Shown: positions 42,263 to 50,645 of the stretch, one piece after another
Position numbering within the stretch: the stretch's first letter is position 1
How the letters are laid out: every line of letters starts with the position of its first letter
Source: Corynebacterium pseudodiphtheriticum DSM 44287
GTDB taxonomy: Bacteria; Actinomycetota; Actinomycetes; Mycobacteriales; Mycobacteriaceae
NCBI RefSeq assembly: GCF_000688415.1
Contig: NZ_JIAH01000010.1
Span: 62,001-126,000 of the forward strand
Direction: 5' to 3'
Length of the DNA stretch: 64,000 nt
Notes under the pieces: model-generated
Database searches by the model: none
Seen by the model: the letters and a program-made list of their open reading frames with translations, nothing else
What the model was told of the DNA's origin: nothing
Position numbers and translations under genes: made by a program

Positions 42263-42525
42263 TCACCGTGTTTGCGCTGCCATCGACGCAGACGCCATAT
42301 CTGTATAGGCAGATAAATGAAATAATAGACAACAACCGAAGCCGTGAAATAAAAAGGAAATTCAGACCAATCAATTTCCTCCCAGGGCACAGGCTCTACA
42401 TTCTCCGCACGATGCCGATAACCAGTCAGACTCGTATAAATAAAATAAAATAACAAAGACGATGGAACCAGCACCACAGAAACCCATTTGGGTGGCACAC
42501 GCGGTTTCGGATGCGACCACTTCAT
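42259..42525 (-). CDS. Small two-TM membrane protein, candidate immunity protein
   Basis: I do not recognise this 88-residue protein. It has two TM helices (about 15-33 and 57-75) with basic ends (MKWSHPKPRVPPKW at the start, RLRRWQRKHGD at the end) and a short acidic loop between. It follows the secreted-protein gene by 39 bp on the same strand and has its own GGATGG site, so the two are probably one operon. Size, topology and position suggest a self-immunity protein, which is inference. Base composition is lower in G+C than the housekeeping genes. Its stop overlaps the flavohemoprotein stop. Confidence 0.6.
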   Translation of the reverse strand: MKWSHPKPRVPPKWVSVVLVPSSLLFYFIYTSLTGYRHRAENVEPVPWEEIDWSEFPFYFTASVVVYYFIYLPIQIWRLRRWQRKHGD

Positions 42526-42564
42526 TACTCACCATCCAGACTCATCACACAGCAACAGTGTCAT

Positions 42565-43179
42565 TTAAAGATGTTCAGCCACTGCACACGAACCAGCGTA
42601 TAGCGCAAGCCGAGCAGCCAAAAACACAGGATTAGACAAAGCTCCCTTAATTCCAAACTCCAAAAACCCTTGTGCTCCATCCAGAGCAGCATTCGCAATA
42701 ATTTTTTCTGCGGCCGCCCGCCACTGCTTATCACGTAAAAGTTTTCCTACGTCTCTTAAGGTAATAGGATCAACAGGAATTGGCAAAATATTAGATACCA
42801 CACAACTCGCATAGGACTCTAGATCACGCGTAGCATATCCAGCGTGCCCGTCACCTGTCTCTGGAAAATCTCCAGACTCCATATAGCTAGCCAACCGTTT
42901 AGCCTCTTCAACGCTCAGGCCATATTCCTCTGCTGCAACTTCGTTAACGTCCCACCGACCATCGGATGTTTCATACACCACCTCAGTGAACAAAGTTTCA
43001 AAACCTTGTGCAAGGTCTTCTTCTGCTTGACGGAGCTCTTCACCTGATAATTGATCTTGCACAGTTCCAGTTTCAACAGCTGGCATTGGACGCGTTTGGG
43101 TTTGCCCTACTGCCGGGACAGCCCCTGCACCTAAGCTACAAATAGATGCGATAGCAAAAATCTTCACATGAAGCTTCAT
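42565..43179 (-). CDS. Secreted protein with paired-cysteine hydrophobic C-terminus
   Basis: I start this 204-residue protein at ATG 43179, with AGGGGG 7 nt upstream. A signal peptide (1-25, cleavage likely after AVG) leads to an acidic helical propeptide-like region (26-120). The C-terminal 80 residues form a mostly hydrophobic helical segment bounded by C126 and C198, which can form one disulfide. KQWRAAAEKI lies between them. This build (leader, acidic spacer, Cys-closed hydrophobic domain) suggests a secreted toxin or bacteriocin precursor, but no named family is recognised. The gene is AT-rich and divergent from the lactococcin-972-type exporter genes. Confidence 0.6.
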   Translation of the reverse strand: MKLHVKIFAIASICSLGAGAVPAVGQTQTRPMPAVETGTVQDQLSGEELRQAEEDLAQGFETLFTEVVYETSDGRWDVNEVAAEEYGLSVEEAKRLASYMESGDFPETGDGHAGYATRDLESYASCVVSNILPIPVDPITLRDVGKLLRDKQWRAAAEKIIANAALDGAQGFLEFGIKGALSNPVFLAARLALYAGSCAVAEHL

Positions 43180-43557
43180 GAAAATCCCCCTAAAGATCAA
43201 ATGTTATTGAGCTTCAATAAAACAGTTACACAGCTCACCAGTATTTGCAACCCTTTGGAATTTTTCCAAAAACAAAATAATAACCCTACCGCTTCAAACA
43301 TCCAGAAAAAACACTCTACAGACAGGCTAAATCAAAGAGAAAGAGCCATAATCAAGACCGATAGGATGAGATTTTAAAAAATCTAAAGTTAGACTAGACC
43401 AGCCCAGTTGTGACAGGTAACATAAACAGCGTCAGATCCAGACATTCCCACAGAAGAGAGGAATTCACGTGAGGATTCTTAGGCAGAATTCGCAGATCAC
43501 ACTATAAGGAATATAACAGACTGCTCTAAGGCTCCCTGACTCACCAAAGATGATCAC
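43180..43557. other. AT-rich divergent intergenic region
   Basis: This 378-bp stretch is the most AT-rich in the window. It has a perfect palindrome (43369-43384) and a 12-codon ORF (GTG 43469 to TAA 43507) with a GAGAGGA site. Its first residues, MRILRQ, resemble the start of a signal peptide, so it may be the remnant of a lost bacteriocin gene. A complete 90-110-residue lactococcin-972-like gene is not present. Confidence 0.5.
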
Positions 43558-45597
43558 ATGAAACGACAATTCAATTTGTTGTCGCTAAGCTTATGCTTCG
43601 CTTTTCTGCTTAGTCCGATCGCCGCATTTTCCGCGGCGAGCTTCCTGGATGACAGGCTGCTGCCATTCAACGAAGCCACTGTGGTCATCGACGGTGTCTC
43701 CGGGGTTCCCATCGCCACTGACTTTCGCAATGACCTACACAACCTCGTCGACGAACATGACGCAACAATCGTCTTTGATGTCGTCGATGGTGATCTCGCT
43801 GCAGAACACACTCATTTAGCTATTGCCACAGGTAGTGATACATCCGATAACCAGGTTGCACAATGGTTAGCGGGAAGGAGAAATCCGCAGCCCTTTGATC
43901 CGCAAAAAACCAGAACCACTACCAGTTTTTCTCGCCTGGATAGCGAAGACGTTCGCGGAATTTATTACCTCAATGGCCCACCAGATATCAAAGAGAAATT
44001 TGTAGATCTAGCACACAAACACGGATACACTACTGCGCCAACAGCTGATGGTTCATTGTTGGCAACAATTCCAACCCCGGTGAAACTGACGGCCTTAATC
44101 ATTGGCTTATTGACTTTTATCCTTGCTGGGCTGCATGCCATTCTCGGCAGTCGCCGTTATGCTATCCACAGTGTGCACGGGTTACCACACAGTTTCAGCA
44201 TTGTCGGTGATTGGCGCTCCAGCGTCCCGGCGATAGCTGGCACAGCCATTGTGGTTAGTGCTGGCACCGCCTTCTTCCTCCACGGCTACAATGGCTTCGC
44301 ACAGTGGCAGCTATATTCCGCAACCGTGCTTATCTTCGCAGTCCTGGGAATTTTATGTGCTGTAACAGGTTATGCCGCAGCATTTGTCGTCATCACACGC
44401 ACCAACGTTCTTAGTGCGCTCAAGGGCAACCTTGTTTCCCGTCCACTGTCTTTTTCCGCCCATGGCATTCGCATCGTCGCACTGTTTTTTGGCTTGGTGT
44501 CAATCGCATCGCTTGTCATGTTTATCCAGGAAACCAACCGCCATGCAGAATATTCTCAGGAATGGGCCAAGCGTAGCGATGTATTCAGCGCTTTAGTATC
44601 CGGCGGAATTGGCGATGATATGAAGCAATTGGGGCCCGAACTACGCAGGCTCGATCACGAGCAAAAACTACTATTCATCAATAGCTTCTGGCAGTCTTCG
44701 TTAGAATTTTCCACAACCGGTCGGATACTGGCCAACCAGGAATTCGCGCGACAAGAAACCCCGATTTCTGAGGAAGTGCTTTCCGATGCTGCCAAGAAAA
44801 ATGAAACTATTATTTATCTTCCCGCAGCAGCTGATGCAGCAGTAGTGACAGAAATTCGCGAAGGTCTCGCCGGGGAAGCAGAATTCGCAGAGAACACCGA
44901 CTACGATCCTGTACAACACACCAGGGTCGAATACCATAGCCAACCATTTACGGTTTTTGATTATTTCAATCCTAGCGGTTCGCTGACTAAGTCTCCATTG
45001 CTGCATTCACCAGAACTCGTAATTCTGCCTCCAGGCTTGGAGCCGCTCAGCGACCACAACATCAGTGCCACTCTCACCCGTACCGAAGTTCTATTCACGG
45101 ATCACGGTGCCGTAGAACAATTACGCCATGAATCTCCTGCTGGAAAGTACGTCTTAGCCAGCCGTCCCATGATTGATTATTGGGCTCAGTCCAACAAGTC
45201 GCTATATTCTGATCTGCGCAACACGACTTTTTCCACGCTGGTGGCAATATTCATTATCCTCATTGCCGCAATTTCTAGCACCGTGTTGTTTTTCAACCGC
45301 CACCACCACAGACTCCGGGTTTATGAGATTCTGGGCTATCCTGTAGCACGAAAATTCCGCGGGTTAATTATCACAGAACTTCTCTATGTGTTCACCATTG
45401 CTATCTGGCTAGTTCACAGGTATTTCTCGTACCAAGATTATTTAGCCATCAATACCCCGATGAGCTGGATGTTACGTTTGGAAGCACCGTCGATTTTGAC
45501 TTCCCTATTCGTTTTCGCCATTCCCGTTTGCACCACACTTACTGTATTTTTCACCATCATTGCACGTGAACGCGCCCAAATCCGCCACCGCACGTAA
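43558..45597 (+). CDS. Bacteriocin-associated integral membrane protein (lactococcin 972 type)
   Basis: The 679-residue protein has a signal-anchor (MKRQFNLLSLSLCFAFLL), an extracytoplasmic domain of about 150 residues, four TM helices (about 178-330), a second large external domain, and three C-terminal TM helices (about 560-580, 603-620, 642-668). This is the topology of the bacteriocin-associated seven-TM family (often called immunity protein) encoded with lactococcin 972. It is an FtsX/MacB-like permease that partners with the ATPase encoded 81 bp downstream. It would export a peptide or protect the producer from it. Confidence 0.75.
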   Translation: MKRQFNLLSLSLCFAFLLSPIAAFSAASFLDDRLLPFNEATVVIDGVSGVPIATDFRNDLHNLVDEHDATIVFDVVDGDLAAEHTHLAIATGSDTSDNQVAQWLAGRRNPQPFDPQKTRTTTSFSRLDSEDVRGIYYLNGPPDIKEKFVDLAHKHGYTTAPTADGSLLATIPTPVKLTALIIGLLTFILAGLHAILGSRRYAIHSVHGLPHSFSIVGDWRSSVPAIAGTAIVVSAGTAFFLHGYNGFAQWQLYSATVLIFAVLGILCAVTGYAAAFVVITRTNVLSALKGNLVSRPLSFSAHGIRIVALFFGLVSIASLVMFIQETNRHAEYSQEWAKRSDVFSALVSGGIGDDMKQLGPELRRLDHEQKLLFINSFWQSSLEFSTTGRILANQEFARQETPISEEVLSDAAKKNETIIYLPAAADAAVVTEIREGLAGEAEFAENTDYDPVQHTRVEYHSQPFTVFDYFNPSGSLTKSPLLHSPELVILPPGLEPLSDHNISATLTRTEVLFTDHGAVEQLRHESPAGKYVLASRPMIDYWAQSNKSLYSDLRNTTFSTLVAIFIILIAAISSTVLFFNRHHHRLRVYEILGYPVARKFRGLIITELLYVFTIAIWLVHRYFSYQDYLAINTPMSWMLRLEAPSILTSLFVFAIPVCTTLTVFFTIIARERAQIRHRT

Positions 45598-45678
45598 TGC
45601 CTGCCTGATTCCGGGCTAATGCCGCGCTGATGCCGGGGGCCACAACCTCACTGCCTGCTACCAGAAAAGAAATCGCCC

Positions 45679-46323
45679 ATGCTTGAAATCAACAATGCGA
45701 ATAAAAGTTTCGGCTCGAAAAAACTATTCCGCCATTTCACTGCCACGGCTGCTACTGGACGTATCACCGCCCTAACAGGAATTTCCGGGTCTGGAAAATC
45801 CACTCTGCTTAATTGCATAGGTGGACTCGATACTCTGGACTCTGGCTCTATCGAATTTGCAGGCACCCCCATCACCGCACTGTCGAAAAGCAAGCTTCGA
45901 GCCTTGCGACGGACTACCATCGGTTATTTATTCCAGGATTACGCCCTCATCCCAGAACAAACCGTACGCAGCAATCTCATTCTCGCACTTCCGCGCCACC
46001 AGCGAACTCTGCTAGGCACTGCTACAAAGCCGGGGCTGCACGCTATCGACACAGCCTTAACCGCGGTAGGCCTCGAAGGTTATGCGTCCCGGGAAGTATA
46101 CGCATTATCCGGTGGTGAACAGCAGCGCGTCGCTGTTACCAGGTTGCTGTTGCGCACCCCCTCGCTCATTCTTGCCGACGAACCCACCGGTGCTTTAGAC
46201 GCTGCCAACCGCGACGTCGTGCTCCAGCATCTTCGCACTCTTGCCGACGACGGCGCGACCGTACTCATCTCCACGCATGATCCCGCCGTCACCGAATTCA
46301 GTGACGCAGAAATACGGCTATAG
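45679..46323 (+). CDS. ABC transporter ATPase, lactococcin 972 export group
   Basis: The 214-residue ATPase has Walker A GISGSGKST, signature LSGGEQQRVA, Walker B LILADEPTGALD and the H-loop STHD. The stretch IGYLFQDYALIPEQTVRSNL is characteristic of the lactococcin-972 ABC subgroup of the MacB/LolD family. It is a single nucleotide-binding subunit and needs the membrane protein upstream to form a transporter. Confidence 0.88.
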   Translation: MLEINNANKSFGSKKLFRHFTATAATGRITALTGISGSGKSTLLNCIGGLDTLDSGSIEFAGTPITALSKSKLRALRRTTIGYLFQDYALIPEQTVRSNLILALPRHQRTLLGTATKPGLHAIDTALTAVGLEGYASREVYALSGGEQQRVAVTRLLLRTPSLILADEPTGALDAANRDVVLQHLRTLADDGATVLISTHDPAVTEFSDAEIRL

Positions 46324-46350
46324 CTGACTATCGCTTTTTATAGTCGGCTA
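46321..46350. terminator. Hairpin between converging genes
   Basis: An 11-bp stem (46321-46331 with 46340-46350, one G-U) with a T-rich loop overlaps both stop codons. It has no T run after it, so termination efficiency is uncertain. Confidence 0.4.
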
Positions 46351-47175
46351 TAGCTCACGCGTGCCGCGCAGCACCGGTAATGCTTTCCGGGCTTTCGCTA
46401 TTTCGCCAGCAATATCGTCGAGCTCCACATACAGGATCTCGTCGTCGTAACCAGCTTCGGCTAATAACTCGCCAGTAGGACTCAGCACCCGCGAATGCCC
46501 CAGCCCGGTCGGGCCGGATTTTTCCCCACCCTTATCTGCACCACCGGGGCGGGCTTGACCAGCCGCCAGGAGATACACCGTGGCATCGAGTGCACGGGCG
46601 CTCGTCAACACCCGCCATTGCTCCAGCTTGCCCAGGCCATCCGCCCAGCTAGTAGGCAGCACAACCAACTCGGCACCATCATCGGCCATCTTTTTAAATT
46701 GCTCTGGGAACCGCACATCGTAGCAGGTCGCTACGCCAACTTTGTGTCCCGCAACATCAACCACCACGGTGGTATCCCCCGGGTGCACGGTATCGGATTC
46801 GCGGTAGGCGAAAGCATCGAAGGTGTGGATCTTGTCATAAAACTCGCTGCTTCCGCCGCCTGTAATGAGGGCGGAGTTGTACACGCGGTTGATGGTTTTC
46901 CCGTCGACCTCCACCGTATCGGCGGGGCGGAACATGCCGACGACGACGGTCACGCCGAGTTCGTCGGCAAGCGTGGCGATTTCTTCCGTGAAATACTCGG
47001 CGTATTCGTTGGCGTTACCGTCCAGGCGCCCGGAGTCGAAGGCTTGAAACGTCGCTTCCGGCAGCACAACCAGCTGCGCGTCGCTGTCTGCGGCCTCGGT
47101 AATTTTATCTTTGGCCAGCGCCAGGTTCGCTTGCACGTCGGGTCCAGAGGTCAGCTGTACTAGTGCGATCTTCAT
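46348..47175 (-). CDS. Carbon-nitrogen hydrolase (nitrilase superfamily)
   Basis: The 275-residue protein has the complete catalytic triad: E40 in LPEATF, K115 in YDKIH and C151 in ATCYDVRFPE. The form is that of the Nit/omega-amidase branch, which removes amide groups from deaminated thiols or 2-oxo acids; corynebacteria lack glutathione, so the exact amide is unknown. TAGACT lies 6 nt before its ATG, so the mRNA is probably leaderless. Confidence 0.9.
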   Translation of the reverse strand: MKIALVQLTSGPDVQANLALAKDKITEAADSDAQLVVLPEATFQAFDSGRLDGNANEYAEYFTEEIATLADELGVTVVVGMFRPADTVEVDGKTINRVYNSALITGGGSSEFYDKIHTFDAFAYRESDTVHPGDTTVVVDVAGHKVGVATCYDVRFPEQFKKMADDGAELVVLPTSWADGLGKLEQWRVLTSARALDATVYLLAAGQARPGGADKGGEKSGPTGLGHSRVLSPTGELLAEAGYDDEILYVELDDIAGEIAKARKALPVLRGTREL

Positions 47176-47181
47176 GATGCC

Positions 47182-47187
47182 AGTCTA
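47182..47187 (-). promoter_or_regulatory. -10 element of a leaderless promoter (nitrilase)
   Basis: TAGACT on the minus strand ends 6 nt before ATG 47175. Confidence 0.5.
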
Positions 47188-47209
47188 ATCGCGCGCCACC
47201 GCGCTGTGT

Positions 47210-47233
47210 TGTGGATAACTTCATTTATCCACA
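47210..47233. promoter_or_regulatory. Inverted pair of perfect DnaA boxes
   Basis: TGTGGATAA (47210-47218) and TTATCCACA (47225-47233) are two exact consensus DnaA boxes in opposite orientation, 6 bp apart, in the divergent gap between the nitrilase and the EspC-like gene. They also form a 9-bp hairpin. No dnaA, dnaN or replication gene is nearby, so an origin is unlikely; DnaA titration or regulation is possible. Confidence 0.6.
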
Positions 47234-47287
47234 GGCATTGCTCGCACCGGCTGGCCCCACAGCGCTGTCCCGCGCAAACTCGCACCC

Positions 47288-47608
47288 ATGAACTTTCTGC
47301 GATTCACCGATTCTGCTCTTGACCTACTCGCCACGCACGCCCGGCATCGATTCGCCCCGCGTATCGCAGATGCGACTGGCATGGGGTCCACCAGCACGAC
47401 ACACCCCGCCAACACTGCGGCTTCCACCCCAACCCTGGCTGCGCTGCGTCATGCGGAAGGCAGCTGGTATGACACCGCCGTGGACATCGATAGTCGGCTC
47501 CAGGCCCACCTCACAGAGATGCGCGGAACCTTCTGCGCACTCGCGGAAGACGACGAGGCCATGGCGCATCACCTCAACCACACGCTGTCGGCATCGAAAG
47601 GAAACTGA
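47288..47608 (+). CDS. Small helical protein, EspC/WXG100-like
   Basis: I do not recognise this 106-residue protein by name. The first 45 residues are Ala/Thr/Ser-rich; residues 48-100 form two amphipathic helices (LRHAEGSWYDTAVDIDSRL and a second ending AMAHHLNHTLS). This resembles small type VII secretion partners such as the EspC or WXG100 families. It ends 2 nt before the alpha/beta hydrolase gene, so the two are translationally linked and may form a complex. A type VII link is inference, as no ESX genes are in the window. Confidence 0.6.
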   Translation: MNFLRFTDSALDLLATHARHRFAPRIADATGMGSTSTTHPANTAASTPTLAALRHAEGSWYDTAVDIDSRLQAHLTEMRGTFCALAEDDEAMAHHLNHTLSASKGN

Positions 47609-47610
47609 TC

Positions 47611-48891
47611 ATGGCTCTAAACACCGCACAGCCCAGCACCGCACAATCCAGCGCTGCGCAGCCCAGCGGCATCACTACCGCGCAAGAAATGTTCGCTGCT
47701 GCCGCCGGAATCCGCTCCCGTGCCAGCACCCTCGAGCACGATCAACAGCAACTCTCCGGTGAAATCACCAGTATGTTGGGCTTAGAATTCGACGGCGATG
47801 CAGCCAGAGCTGGTATTGATCGTGCCCGTGAGATCATCGACACCATCACCACGGCAACTCGCAATATGCGCACCATCGCCGGGATCGTTGAAACCTTCGC
47901 CGGGCACATGGAATGGGCCGAGCGCCTGGAACGCATCGCGACCGCAACCGTGAATGCGTTACCTGCTGGCCCGGCGATATCACAAGTACTGCAGGCCATC
48001 CAGCTCATCGGCAAAAGCATCGACGCCGCATGTGCCTTATCTATTGAGGCCGCTTGCTTCGGCTCGCAGCACCTACCGCACCGTTTGGGAGATTTTTTGC
48101 CCTCCGCACTTGGCGGTTCCCGACCTGACGGTGCCGTCGACCTGGACGTTGATGATATTCACACCATCCAAGCCTGCCGTGCGCCCGATCCGCTCTTAGC
48201 GCAAACCTTGGATCACCCCGATCTGCGCTTGCTGGAAGTATCCGATAAGCACTGGGCAGGCATGGTCGGCCCACCTCCGGAGGAGACCGATAACCTGGTG
48301 GTATTCGTTCCCGGCGTGGGCTCGGACGGTAATGACAGCATCGGTGGACAAATTGATCGCGCCCGCACCCAAGCAGCGGCGATGGGTGGCACGGGTGTGG
48401 TCTACGGCTACGATGCCCCAGATCAACTGCTCAGCGGTACGTCTACAGGCGCAGCAAAAACCGCGGGGCCGCAGTTACGGGAGTTTCTTGCCGACGTCGA
48501 CCAGCGCTACCCGAACCACCACGTCACGGTCGTCAGCTATTCCTATGGATCGGTGGTGGTCGGCAACGCGGCTGGTGGCCCAGCACCGATGCGTGCCGAC
48601 GACGTGTTATTCGTTGGTTCGCCTGGCACGGGTCTGGCCAGCACAGAAGAAATGAACCTGCGGGGTGATAATCCGCAGGTTCATGCTGCCCGGCGCGCAC
48701 TAGATCCAGTCAGCGGGATGGCTTATTCCAATGGCGGGTTATTTGGGGTAAACCCAGCCGCACCCACCTTTGGTGCCCAGCCCTGGCCGGGGAACGGGAT
48801 GCGCGATCACAGCGGGTTTTTCGATGATGAAGCCTACCTCGACGGTTTTACAGAACTCGCGCGCCGCCGGGGCTTGGCAGGCCCAGAGTGA
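47611..48891 (+). CDS. DUF1023-type alpha/beta hydrolase with helical N-terminus
   Basis: The 426-residue protein has a helical N-terminal region (about 20-170), similar in character to WXG/EspC-like modules, then a DUF1023 alpha/beta hydrolase domain (about 200-390). The nucleophile elbow is SYSYG with S311, and DVLFVGSPG follows it as in the family. No signal peptide is seen. Domain order and the small helical partner encoded just upstream match hydrolases proposed to leave the cell by type VII secretion in actinobacteria. AAAGGA precedes the ATG by 8 nt. Confidence 0.75.
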   Translation: MALNTAQPSTAQSSAAQPSGITTAQEMFAAAAGIRSRASTLEHDQQQLSGEITSMLGLEFDGDAARAGIDRAREIIDTITTATRNMRTIAGIVETFAGHMEWAERLERIATATVNALPAGPAISQVLQAIQLIGKSIDAACALSIEAACFGSQHLPHRLGDFLPSALGGSRPDGAVDLDVDDIHTIQACRAPDPLLAQTLDHPDLRLLEVSDKHWAGMVGPPPEETDNLVVFVPGVGSDGNDSIGGQIDRARTQAAAMGGTGVVYGYDAPDQLLSGTSTGAAKTAGPQLREFLADVDQRYPNHHVTVVSYSYGSVVVGNAAGGPAPMRADDVLFVGSPGTGLASTEEMNLRGDNPQVHAARRALDPVSGMAYSNGGLFGVNPAAPTFGAQPWPGNGMRDHSGFFDDEAYLDGFTELARRRGLAGPE

Positions 48892-48897
48892 CCAGAT

Positions 48898-50412
48898 TTA
48901 GAACAGACCGACGGGGTTTTCGGCATAAGAGACCAGCACATTCTTGGTTTCTTGGTAGTGTCCGAGCATCATCAGGTGGTTTTCCCGGCCCAAACCAGAC
49001 TGCTTATAGCCGCCGAATGCCGAGTGCGCTGGGTAGTTGTGATATTGGTTCACCCACACACGACCGGCTTGGATATCACGTCCGGCACGGTAAGCGATAT
49101 TGCCGTTGCGCGTCCACACACCACTGCCCAGACCGAAGTCAGTGTCGTTGGAGATCCTGATGGCCTCATCGTAGTCCTTGAATGTGGCCACGGACAGCAC
49201 CGGCCCGAAGATTTCTTCGCGGAAAATCTTCATATCGTTGGTGCCTTTGAACACGGTTGGTTCGATATAGAAGCCGCCGCCGATGACCTCGTTGACGTTG
49301 CCACCGATCAGGGTTTCTGCGCCTTCTTCTGGTCCGGACTTCAGGTAGGAGACAATCTTGTCCATCTGTTCCTGGGATGCCTGGGCTCCCATCATGGTCT
49401 CGGTATCCAACGGGTTACCGATCTTGATCTGCTTGACCCGCTCAAGTGCACGTTCCAGGAAAGCATCGGCAATATCTTCGTGGATCAATGCGCGCGATGG
49501 GCAGGTACACACCTCGCCCTGGTTCAGCGCGAACATGGTAAACCCTTCGAGGCATTTGTCCAGGAATTCGTCGTCTTTGTCCATGATGTCCGGGAAGAAC
49601 ACCGACGGCGATTTTCCGCCAAGCTCCAGGGTAACTGGGATGATTTTTTCTGCCGAAGCTTTGTTGATCATCTTGCCGACGGGTGTGGATCCCGTAAACG
49701 CGATCTTCGCGATGCGGTCCGACGACGTCAACGCCACACCGGCTTCGTCGCCGAGGCCGTTGACGATGTTGAGCACACCAGGTGGCAGCAGATCCGCGAT
49801 CTTGTCCACCAAGTACAGGATAGAGACCGGGGTTTGTTCTGCTGGCTTCAATACGATGGCGTTACCGCTGGCCAGGGCCGGGGCCAGTTTCCAGGCTGCC
49901 ATCAGGATCGGGAAGTTCCACGGAATGATCTGGCCGACGACGCCGAGTGGCTCGTGGAAGTGGTAGGCGACGGTGTCGTCGTCGATTTGTGAAAGGCGGC
50001 CTTCTTGGGTGCGGATAGCAGAGGCAAAGTAGCGGAAGTGGTCTACGGCCAGCGGGAGATCCGCCGCCAGGGTTTCGCGTACAGCCTTACCGTTTTCCCA
50101 GGTTTCTGCTACCGCGAGTTCTTCCAGGTTGTCCTCAATACGCTGGGCAATCTGTAGCAAAATATTGGAGCGCTCTGCCGCTGAGGTTTTCCCCCAAGCT
50201 GGCGCTGCCTTGTGCGCGGCATCCAATGCACGTTCGATGTCTGCTTTGGTACCGCGGCCGAATTCACAGAAAACTTTGCCGTTGACCGGTGAGATATTTT
50301 CCAGATATTGGCCTTCTGCGGGCGCTACCCATTCGCCACCGATGAAGTGGTCATAGCGTTTTTTGAAGTCGACGATGGAGCCTTCTTCGCCCGGGCTTGC
50401 GTACACGGTCAT
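48898..50412 (-). CDS. ald: NAD-dependent aldehyde dehydrogenase (acetaldehyde type)
   Basis: I start this 504-residue protein at ATG 50412 ([11 protein letters not shown]); upstream codons in frame encode a Cys-rich stretch without a start signal. It has [12 protein letters not shown], catalytic Glu in LELGGKSPS, catalytic Cys in [11 protein letters not shown] and the C-terminal [13 protein letters not shown]. It oxidises acetaldehyde and similar aldehydes to acids, an ethanol-use step. In C. glutamicum ald also sits beside hspR-dnaJ-grpE-dnaK and is under carbon-source control. A GlxR-like site lies 77 bp upstream. Confidence 0.92.
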   Translation of the reverse strand: MTVYASPGEEGSIVDFKKRYDHFIGGEWVAPAEGQYLENISPVNGKVFCEFGRGTKADIERALDAAHKAAPAWGKTSAAERSNILLQIAQRIEDNLEELAVAETWENGKAVRETLAADLPLAVDHFRYFASAIRTQEGRLSQIDDDTVAYHFHEPLGVVGQIIPWNFPILMAAWKLAPALASGNAIVLKPAEQTPVSILYLVDKIADLLPPGVLNIVNGLGDEAGVALTSSDRIAKIAFTGSTPVGKMINKASAEKIIPVTLELGGKSPSVFFPDIMDKDDEFLDKCLEGFTMFALNQGEVCTCPSRALIHEDIADAFLERALERVKQIKIGNPLDTETMMGAQASQEQMDKIVSYLKSGPEEGAETLIGGNVNEVIGGGFYIEPTVFKGTNDMKIFREEIFGPVLSVATFKDYDEAIRISNDTDFGLGSGVWTRNGNIAYRAGRDIQAGRVWVNQYHNYPAHSAFGGYKQSGLGRENHLMMLGHYQETKNVLVSYAENPVGLF

Positions 50413-50488
50413 GAGGGTGACACCTTTCTTCCAGATGGTGCAGCCGTTGCAGCTAATGCGCGGTGTATTGCACATTTGCCCCGCACAT

Positions 50489-50504
50489 TATGAATGCGGT
50501 CACA
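50489..50504 (-). promoter_or_regulatory. GlxR-like (cAMP receptor) site before ald
   Basis: TATGA-N6-TCACA differs at one base from the GlxR/CRP consensus TGTGA-N6-TCACA. C. glutamicum ald is a known GlxR target, which raises the plausibility. Confidence 0.45.
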
Positions 50505-50576
50505 ACGGCGTGCCGATGTACTAAGACATCATAGCGTGATCTGGGGCACAAAGAAAGGTTTTGCAGAATAAAATAT

Positions 50577-50621
50577 CCCCACAGAAACCAGAGGGTGGAA
50601 ATTCACCAGGTTTCTGCGGGG
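50577..50621 (-). terminator. Terminator of the dnaK-grpE-dnaJ-hspR operon
   Basis: A 13-bp stem (50609-50621 with 50577-50589, one mismatch) encloses a smaller GGTG/CACC hairpin and is followed on the minus strand by ATATTTTATT. It lies 25 bp after hspR. Confidence 0.75.
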
Positions 50622-50645
50622 TTATCAGGGGGCACGTTGGCTGGG

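Noticed and set aside
42259..46323. Integrated prophage, plasmid or transposon
   Set aside because: The patch is AT-rich but has no integrase, transposase, tRNA target or flanking direct repeats that I can see.
47210..47233. Chromosomal origin of replication
   Set aside because: Only two DnaA boxes are present, with no AT-rich unwinding region and no dnaA, dnaN, recF or parAB nearby.
48952..49992. 346-residue plus-strand ORF opposite the aldehyde dehydrogenase
   Set aside because: It mirrors the ald codons exactly and shows no family features.
50413..50475. Upstream extension of the aldehyde dehydrogenase with a Cys-rich peptide
   Set aside because: The 21 extra residues are unlike the family N-terminus and no start signal precedes them; ATG 50412 fits the family length.
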